Shown in pieces: positions 58,761 through 64,000 of a stretch of 64,000 nucleotides of DNA. Origin of the DNA: Pyricularia pennisetigena (lineage: Eukaryota > Ascomycota > Sordariomycetes > Magnaporthales > Pyriculariaceae); assembly GCF_004337985.1 (NCBI RefSeq), contig NC_043742.1, positions 2,714,176 through 2,778,175 of the forward strand. Reading direction: 5' to 3'. Position 1 is the first letter of the stretch; each line of letters starts with the position of its first letter. Under the pieces are notes generated by a model. The model was not told the origin of the DNA. It made no database searches and saw nothing but the letters and a program-made list of their open reading frames with translations. The translations under genes were made by a program, and so were the position numbers.

Positions 58761-59595
58761 ACACCATTTATTATACCCAAAAATTAAAAACCGATCAGGA
58801 TTCGAAACTATACCACCGGACAAATTTACAAAAAACAATGACCATATATTATAAACTGAAAAATACGAACACTGCATTTTACCCACCGAATATTGCGCAA
58901 AAATATTGATTTGATCCAATAAACAAGGGTTAAAAAAATTTATTGGGAAAAACGAATTCCAGGTAAAATTGGAATCCGGAAAAAACAATTCCAGAAATAT
59001 TTTGGGAAAAGTTTCGGCCGATTGCCGCCGTTCCTCCTATTTTACCTCCTTACGCTCCACCCGATCCAATTCCTCCAAATCGTTAACTCCGCGAAATATA
59101 ATTCGCATTATTTTTTTAAATTATAATTTGTTTTATTTTCGCATACGAAAAAGTTTTAACTGTTTTTTTTTTGGATTTTCTGCTGCTCCGCCAAAATATT
59201 TTTTTCCAAAACCTCCATTTCGGCGTTCAATTTTTAATGCTACTAGCCAATATTGCGCAATTAAATGTTTGAAATACCTAATATATCGTAACACGAACGG
59301 TTAACGCGAAAATATTCGATGCAACGAAAGGAATTTTGCGGTAAAACGGCGCAACGTATTATACCGCGGGATTTATAATAAAAATAAAAAGTTATATCTA
59401 CAAAAAAAGGAAAGAAAAACGGAAAAAAGGCGTGGCGACGTTTTATCGACGAACGACCAAATTTCGATTTAATTACGCGATTAAATATAGCGTAACGAAA
59501 TTAGCAAAAAGGAATATATAACCCGAAACCAGGATTAAAGGAGTACGAATTATTTAAAAGGCCAAAAGGATTTGGTTCAAAGAAAGGAAACTTAA

Positions 59596-60034
59596 TATTA
59601 CGACCAAATGATTGGGCCGGTACCAGGGAGGCTAGGCGGGCTTACACCCATTTTAACGACATTTAACGAAAACAAACACCGACCGGTAGGAAATAGGATG
59701 ATATAAAAGCCCAATTACGTAACAGCACGTAACCGTTAAAGGGTAATTTCGGTTGATTTGTAAAACCTCGATTAGGAATTACAAATCAAACAAATTAGGA
59801 AAGATTATATTGGAAATATAATTTATATAAAATACGTTTATTATTGTATAAATAAAACCTACTTTAAGATCATTTAGCAGTGATTAACTTGTATCCAATT
59901 TATTATTTACCTAGGAATCGATTATAATTTCACCCCAGTTATTAAGAACCCCAGTTACCCAGTCCAGACGTTCCGCTGCTTTAACCCACTGTATTTTACC
60001 TTAAGAACAGGTCACCCGATACCTTGATCGTATC
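59596..60034 (+). repeat. Gypsy 3' LTR
   Basis: Begins TATTACGACCA, a G to A variant of the other LTR's TGTTACGACC. The two copies differ mainly by transitions. Confidence 0.75.
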
Positions 60035-61568
60035 ATTCTTGTTACAGGGTTTAATACGGTAAATTACCGCCCAAATCATTTAACTATTCCAGGGCGTTAT
60101 ACGCTGCGCATTAGTTAACGACACCTGGAATTGAACCCGTAAATATCTCAAAATCTATAGAGATTATGGACGTTCCAGTGTTTAATTCGCTGGTGGAGGA
60201 TTTGGTATCTTTTTCAAAAGCAAAATCCGAATTGAAGTTTCTACTCTTTTTTCGTTTGAAGGTGTTTTCCTGCCCATTATTTTCCTTTTTAGCGCTTTGT
60301 TTAGCGTTTTCTTTACCCCATTTTCGACCTTCAAACCTATAACTAGCGGTTTTAGCCGCTGTAAAGCCTGAAACCAAATTTTTCGATACAAAGTCCGCTG
60401 AAAGGTATTGCAAATTTAACTTTTCCGAATTTTGGCCTATAACCTGCAAAGCCCGGTAGGTATTACGTTGGCGTTCGGTCCAAATAGGAAACGTCCCCTT
60501 TAGGGCCAGTAGGTACTAATTGCGTACATTTACGGGGTTAATTTGCACGGTGGTACTCGCTAATCTAGTTACCAGTGAGTTAAAACGGTTGTTAAATTTA
60601 GGTACCGATCCTTTAAATTTTAAAAAATCTAAAGCGTGGAATTCCCGATATAACGAATCTCGATTAATTTTAGGTATAACGGATTAGCTATTTCTTAAGG
60701 TTTATAAAACCGTTACGGGGCTGGAATACTATGCAATAAATTCCAAAAGTTCCTTAATTAAATTGTTTTTATAAGCAAAAATAGGATTAATTGCTCGTGT
60801 TCCGGTAGGGTATATCTAATTTCAGGGTTGAAAATAAATTCCGCTGCTTTAATAACCCTAAATTTCATTATTAACGACTATTTCCACAAACTGTAATTGC
60901 TAACCCTTATTAATTTACAATTTTCAGGGAAGGAAAATACCCGCTTCAATAGTTTGATACCTATCCCGTCACCTAAAAGTAGGTTACCGGGTGGATTAGG
61001 GGTTGCGGTAACGGGAGTTGGTTTAACATTTAAATTACCATTAAAATTAGCGGAATTACCGATTTTCAGGGTTAATGGGGCAATTAACTGTTAAATTATC
61101 CTTTAAACTTAATTTATTTGCTCAATTAAAGCTTTTAATCGCAGGTTTTGCGCCTGTAATTCAGCGGTTTAAATTTCGTCTGGGCTGGGTTTATGTCCTT
61201 TATCTGTTAAAATTGGGCCTGGAAGGCCCGATATAAGGCTGTCTTCCATTATAAAGTAACTTAAACTGTGATTGTAATTCCCTAATTTATAATTATAATT
61301 AATTAGCCTAGTCGTCCAAGGGTAAATACCCTATTAAACTTAGGATTTGCTATACCGTTTGCCTTTTAACGGGTATAGGCCTTTAATTGCCAATCATAAA
61401 GTTTATTGCTATCTTCAATGGTCGAAGTCCATTAAAAAATACAGGGTTAGAATCCCTAAAATCCGCAATTAGTCGGTGCCCTGGTATTTGTACCAATCCA
61501 GGTGCACGTAACGAATTCAATTCGTCAAATGGGTGCAGGGTAATTTGCCGGGTATCGTGCAGGGTATC
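60035..61568 (-). pseudogene. Copia gag remnant
   Basis: Between the Gypsy 3' LTR and the Copia LTR. The minus-strand frame 60111-60449 (SEKLNLQYLSADFVSKNLV, then a Lys-rich stretch) and a frame at 61383-61577 are gag-like and in Copia orientation. No zinc knuckle is preserved. Confidence 0.55.
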
Positions 61569-62122
61569 TGTTAACAATATGGGTTGCTAACAGGGGGTTA
61601 GGCATTAGCCTAGGTGCGGCGTGGTGCTAGTTGCGTTATAAAAACCTGTAATTACAGGGTTTGTATACACTAAATTCACTAATTTTGGGATTAATAGATT
61701 TAATTCATTGGTGGGGGAAACTTTGTTTTATCTCCTTCATATATTTTCCGACATCGAAATGGGGGACCGCACCCCGCAAAGGGTTCCGGTGCCGCACACG
61801 ATTTTCCGAAAATTTATTTTGTATGCGTTGTTGAAAAAACACCTTCATTTCGATACAAACCATTTCTGGGTTCGCACTAATTCGTTAATTTGGTGAAAAT
61901 TTCAACCCGGTACAGGGTAGCTAACTCGTAAATGCAAAGTGGGTATTAAACCCGGTATAAGGTAAAACCCCATTCGCTAATTTTGAATCGCGATTCCTGC
62001 AATATACAAAATATAATAGAAAATCTAACAACCTTAATAACCCGATTTCGGCACTATTTATTATGGCTTATATACAAATAAAAGTGGACCCATTACATGC
62101 TAAATAACGCATATAATTAGCA
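61569..62122 (-). repeat. Shared Copia LTR (554 bp)
   Basis: It is nearly identical in structure to the LTR at 47676. To its left lies Copia gag (so it is the 5' LTR of the split element); to its right a polypurine tract AAAAGAAAGGGGG followed by RNase H (so it is also the 3' LTR of a second element). One LTR thus serves two tandem elements. Confidence 0.8.
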
Positions 62123-64000
62123 CCCCCTTTCTTTTCCTACTATTCACATAAAGTCGGAAAAGATAAATACGTAAAAAGAAAAAAAATAAAACCCTAAAAA
62201 AAAAGATCCCCTTTATATCCCAACCCGACTCGAGCTCCCAATATAAACCCCCTGGATAGTTAAGCCCTTTATACCGATCTGTAACCCTTTAAATGGACGA
62301 ACCCCCGAATTGGAAAAAACCCCCAAAATTGTAATAACCCCCGGATTCGAACCCCCGATTTGCATAATATTAACCCACGGAATTAATTACAAAACCAGGT
62401 AGCTAATTTGATTATTCGTTGGTAATAGTCCAAATTAAGCATATTATACAGGGTATTTCGAATGCGTAAATCGCCCAATCCACGAACTTTTTCAATGTTA
62501 ATTCAAGTTTTGGTATAAGGTCAATATAATTTGCTTATTAATTAACCTATGCAGGGTAGATTGGGGTAATACGGCCGGTATTAGGCTAACAAAAATCCAA
62601 TATTTGCAAATAAAGGAAATATAATAGGTAATTAGTTAACGAATTAATTAAATGCCTTAAAATTTAGCAGGTAAAAACTAAGTTTTTACGGGTTTAAACC
62701 CTATCAACTTTAAAAAAACTTTACAAATTGGAAGCCTTAGGGGTTTTGTGACGCCATTAGCGGGCATTTGTTTGGATTCCAGGTATTTTAAAATTATTAA
62801 TCGTTTTGTAATTAATTCCCGTACGTGATAAAATTTTAATAACGTATATTTAGTACGCTGGTGGTACGTAGGGTTATATGCGTTAATTATAAAACCTGTA
62901 TTATTTCCAAATATTGCAATAAAACCTTTTATAAGTAATCCAATCTCCATAAATTTTTTTTTAAACCACTATATTTTACGCAGGGTTTCCGCTAAAGCAT
63001 CGGTTTCGGTTTTTGGAATATTTAAAGCTATAATATTAACTTTTTTGCATTTCCACGTTATAAAGCCCCCAAATAGGGTATACAAATATCCGTAAATGGA
63101 TTTTAAATTTTCCCTAGCCCCGGCAAAATCGCTATTATTAAAACCCAGTAATTTTGTAACCTTAAAAACCCCCTATTAATAAATTGGGTGGTAATTCGGT
63201 TTTAAATACTTTATTTCCGTAACAAATAAATAAGGATCTAATACCCGCTAAATAACGTAATATGTTTTTAGCTGCCGTTAAATGAATTGTAGTGGTTTTT
63301 GTTAAAAAACGTAAAAACCATTGAACCGCAAAACCGGTATCCGGGCGCGTTAATAATATTAAATACATAAAGGTGCCGATAATACGTTGTAATAATCTAA
63401 TTTCCAGCGCAATTACGGGTTTACCCTCGCCATATTTTAATATACCCGGTTGTAAAAAAGCAAATATAGGTTTGCAGTTAGTTAATCCGAACGTTGTTAA
63501 TATTCCCTCTATATATTAACTTTAATGGAACTAAAATAGGCGCTTAAACTTATCCTTTATAATTTAAACGCCTAAAAAATAGGCTGCAGGGCCCCTGTCT
63601 TCCAACGCGTATACCTTATTAAAACGGGTTTTTAAATGCTTAATATATTGCAATTTAGGACCTATTAGCAGGCAATCGTTTTCAAAAATAACGATAAAAT
63701 GTTTGGATTTCAAATTATAAAGAATATCGGGATTAGAAATTAATGGTTTAAAACCTTTTTTAAAAAATAGGGTTTTAAATTTGTTTTACCATTTTTTTAA
63801 ACCCTGTTTTAAACCATATAACGCTTTTTTCAACTGTATAACCTGCAATTTTTTCGGGTTTAAACCCATTTCCACTAAAATCTTAGCGGTGGTAAAATTA
63901 CAATTTTTTACCCATTCGTTAAAACCGTTTGGAATTTGCGATTATATATATTTACGTCGGTAAGGTTATTATTTAAAAACGCACCGATAAAATTGATTTG
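62123..64000 (-). mobile_element. Second Copia copy, truncated by the window end
   Basis: The sequence follows the internal region of the first Copia copy (compare 48228-50050) with independent RIP-type changes. RNase H pieces are at 62678-62950 (YHQRTKYTLLKFYHVREL) and RT/RNase H connection at 63162-63368 (YLILLTRPDTGFAVQWFLRF). It continues beyond the window. Confidence 0.8.

Larger units (their letters stand above)
52776..60034 (+). mobile_element. Ty3/Gypsy chromovirus nested in Copia, RIP-mutated
   Basis: LTRs of about 438 bp lie at 52776-53213 and 59596-60034 in the same orientation, differing mostly by transitions. Between them, in plus orientation, are remnants of gag, zinc knuckle, RT, RNase H, integrase and a chromodomain-like end, the order of a chromovirus. 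It interrupts the Copia element between gag and protease. All frames are destroyed by stops. The right LTR end and the target duplication are not clear: the flanks CTCGT and TTCTT do not match. Confidence 0.85.
47676..62122 (-). mobile_element. Ty1/Copia retrotransposon, RIP-mutated and split by a Gypsy element
   Basis: Order on the minus strand: 5' LTR 61569-62122, gag 61568-60035, nested Gypsy 60034-52776, then protease, integrase, reverse transcriptase and RNase H 52775-48228, polypurine tract, and 3' LTR 47676-48227. The domain order PR-INT-RT-RH identifies Copia. All frames are broken by stops from C to T and G to A change, so it is dead. Confidence 0.85.

Overview
The window is from a filamentous ascomycete, most likely a Sordariomycete and probably in or near the Magnaporthales (Pyricularia group). 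The support is short GT-AG introns with CTRAY branch points, a secondary-metabolite gene cluster, an ascomycete-type laccase with a DSGL tail, RIP-like damage (C:G to T:A, repeat-restricted) in the transposons, and an intact pogo/Fot1-type element whose size, TIRs and 535-residue ORF match what I recall of Pot2. The species is an inference.

Layout. Positions 1-5.2 kb hold two small secreted-protein candidates, a near-identical 80-bp direct repeat and a possible frameshifted gene. A Mn-type superoxide dismutase lies at 5.19-5.92 kb. Positions 5.9-11.4 kb show no convincing gene (one assembly gap, microsatellites). From 11.4 to 40.05 kb lies a dense oxidative gene set: laccase (+), highly reducing PKS (-), cupin (-), small secreted protein (+), SDR (-), second cupin (-), second SDR (-), FAD monooxygenase (+), aldo-keto reductase (+) and berberine-bridge-type FAD oxidase (+). 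From about 40.1 kb to the end the DNA is AT-rich, stop-riddled, nested transposon wreckage: a RecQ-like helicase remnant, a Copia solo LTR carrying a TIR element, a Copia element split by a Ty3/Gypsy chromovirus, the start of a second tandem Copia copy sharing an LTR, and one well-preserved solo LTR with 5-bp TSDs.

How the genes work together. An HR-PKS without a methyltransferase and with a degenerate enoylreductase, next to cupins and SDRs, an FAD monooxygenase and a BBE-type oxidase, is the gene set known from fungal salicylaldehyde and epoxycyclohexenol pathways (trichoxide, sordarial, pyriculol and flavoglaucin types). I infer that the PKS, SDRs and cupin make an alkenyl salicylaldehyde-like core that the FAD enzymes and the reductase then modify. 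No P450, transporter or pathway regulator is visible.

The main discovery is that the intact 1,858-bp pogo/Fot1-type transposon sits inside the first coding exon of the PKS. The native start codon, 23 codons and the TATA box lie on its far side (24.2-24.5 kb), and the two flanks are in the same reading frame across the duplicated TA. The PKS is therefore disrupted in this strain, or depends on a new start (ATG at 22321, or one inside the transposon). This un-RIPed insertion contrasts with the heavily RIPed repeats 16 kb away.
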